Of a stretch of 64,000 nucleotides of DNA, positions 63,034 to 64,000 are shown one piece after another. How positions within the stretch are numbered: the first letter of the stretch is position 1; every line of letters starts with the position of its first letter. Origin of the DNA: Glebionis coronaria (taxonomy: Eukaryota; Streptophyta; Magnoliopsida; Asterales; Asteraceae); the NCBI GenBank assembly GCA_025667525.1, contig CM046876.1:567173469-567237468 (forward strand). Direction: 5' to 3'. The position numbers and the translations under genes are program-made. A model generated the notes under the pieces. That model was not told where the DNA came from, did no database searches, and saw only the letters and a program-made list of their open reading frames with translations.

Positions 63034-63655
63034 TTTTAATGCAACCGATGCCTAAAAACATTATTTGCAATAACTAATTTTTCTTAGTTTTGATCACGAC
63101 AAAGTGTAAAAACATTTATCGTCAAAGATAACCGTAAGACGAATTATTTAACAAACACTATCATTAAGGTAATAACCATTTAAGTCTTACGCAAACATAT
63201 CTTATATAGTGATCATTAAAAGTGATTAACCCTAAAACTCACATTTGTACAAATGTGACAAAACATTTTTAATAAACTTTCTTTTAAAAAAATGTTTTAT
63301 TAAAATGGAAATTGGAAATTTGAAATTGGCATATTCCAAATGGTCTAAGAATATCCTTTTTGGGTATAAACTTCACCAGATGGTATTTCCCCACTAGAAG
63401 ACAAAAAGGAGCGGACTCTTGAGCCCGCGGATCATTATAGGTCCCCACGGATCATTAGTGATAATGAGCCGCATGCCTATTTAATGAGCCACGCTCAGAT
63501 AGCCGTTGGAACTTGTCTCCTATAAAAAGTGAATCATTTCTTCATTTTCCAATGAACCTTTTTAGACCGATTTTTGCTTCTAATATCCTTTCTATATTAC
63601 AATTAGTAAATGATCACTTAATGTGTTAAGTATGTTTACTTATGATTATCCCTGA
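63034..63655 (+). mobile_element. A2 3' LTR, 5' part
   Basis: TTTTTAATGCAACCGATGCC...; follows the A LTR to TATGATTATCCCTGA, where another element starts. Contains a palindrome at 63423-63500 and a TATA-like TATAAAAA at 63521-63528. Confidence 0.82.
63423..63500. repeat. Nested palindrome copy (A2 3' LTR)
   Basis: CCCGCGGATCATTATAGG, then inner CACGGATCATTAGTGATAAT / ATGAGCCGCATG, then TTAATGAGCCACGCTC. Confidence 0.8.
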
Positions 63656-64000
63656 TGTAAAATCCGCAAAAATAAGGTCATTACTTAATTCAATCTTTTA
63701 AGTATTATTGAAACGTTTAATGGCGTTAAATACCATTATGTTTAACGGATTAATTTGAAACCGATATTTAATATTTTATTTTTATGTTTTGACGATTAAC
63801 GAGGACTATTATTGGTCGCGATACCAACGAATGCCCAAAATTTTATATTTTATTATCGATGGTTTCGATATTTAATATTTTCTATTGTTGTCGTTTAATA
63901 TTTATTTTATTTTATTTTAAAAGTATTTTTCGTAATTTACGTTAAACCTTTATGCGTCATTCGTTCATTCGACACATTAACTATTTTAAGTCATTTATAT
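63656..64000 (+). mobile_element. Start of another LTR (gypsy-like), cut by the window
   Basis: Begins TGTAAAATCCGCAAAAATAAG exactly where the A LTR stops; similar to the G LTR start TGTAAAACCCGC. AT-rich, no coding sequence. Only 345 bp visible, so the class is inferred. Confidence 0.5.

Noticed and set aside
1..64000. Endogenous pararetrovirus or other viral genes
   Set aside because: All RT/RNase H/integrase fragments seen fit LTR retrotransposons or a LINE; no coat or movement-protein motif was noticed.
1..64000. tRNA or rRNA genes
   Set aside because: Only short tRNA-complementary primer sites were found; no cloverleaf with A and B boxes was recognised by eye. A tRNA scan would settle this.

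Overview
This window is plant nuclear DNA made almost entirely of nested retrotransposons. I found no convincing host gene, tRNA, rRNA or CRISPR array. The organism is a eudicot and most likely an Asteraceae species. The reasons are protein-level resemblances I recall, not a search: the LINE zf-RVT segment, the Tat/Athila-type gag at 58478-59846, and the 560-codon ORF on the minus strand at 32518-34200 all look like families abundant in pyrethrum-type (Tanacetum) genomes.

Layout. 1-1384 is a decayed LINE 3' part. ~1385-2428 is a fragment of a long LTR (family F). 2429-6284 is the 5' LTR, primer site and leader of a Sirevirus-like element (A1). A second A element (A2) follows; its 5' LTR is split into three pieces (6285-6834, 9573-9820, 40764-41520) by two insertions. 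The first insertion is a 2.7-kb non-autonomous element C (6835-9567, TSD ATTTC). The second is a 31-kb Ty3/gypsy chromovirus block G (9821-40763). G carries two insertions of its own: a minus-strand gypsy H (16267-25655, TSD CAGTA) and a minus-strand composite D/E (25791-36295, TSD GTGGA). E (28825-36295) has almost identical LTRs and the only long intact ORF in the window. A2 resumes at 41521 with a leader and a degraded ORF1-like gene. An F-type element (F2, from 44790) then interrupts it, and F2's LTR is split by a complete Ty1/copia Sirevirus-like element B (47199-56309, TSD GGTTG). After the F2 gag remnant (58478-59846), the 3' part of A2 returns with two small downstream ORFs, repeated polypurine tracts and its 3' LTR (63034-63655). 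That LTR is cut by the start of another LTR at 63656.

Most interesting points. (1) The G gag is interrupted by three short GT...AG segments of 85, 77 and 73 bp. None is a multiple of three, and removing all three restores one reading frame, so they look like spliceosomal introns in an LTR-retrotransposon gag. (2) A nested palindrome of about 80 bp occurs about eleven times, only in the A and B elements: upstream of the LTR TATA boxes, in the leaders, inside the B gag, and upstream of small 3' ORFs. (3) Those small 3' ORFs (54254, 60443, 61733) share a Ser/Pro-rich N-terminus, a CxxC-like knot and an amphipathic helix. (4) E encodes an intact Cys-rich/acidic-repeat protein with the same zinc-knuckle spacing as the F2 gag, and has a TCP-site-like promoter. 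(5) The D/E insertion has two different LTR families at its ends but one perfect target duplication, which suggests a chimeric cDNA.

How the parts relate. Most elements are defective. B and G carry broken gag-pol; C, E, H and A2 lack working pol and would depend on relatives. The recurring shared pieces (tRNA-Asp primer site plus CX2CX3HX4C knuckle in E and F; palindrome, C-tract and GGGGGA tracts in A and B) suggest which autonomous relatives could mobilise them.
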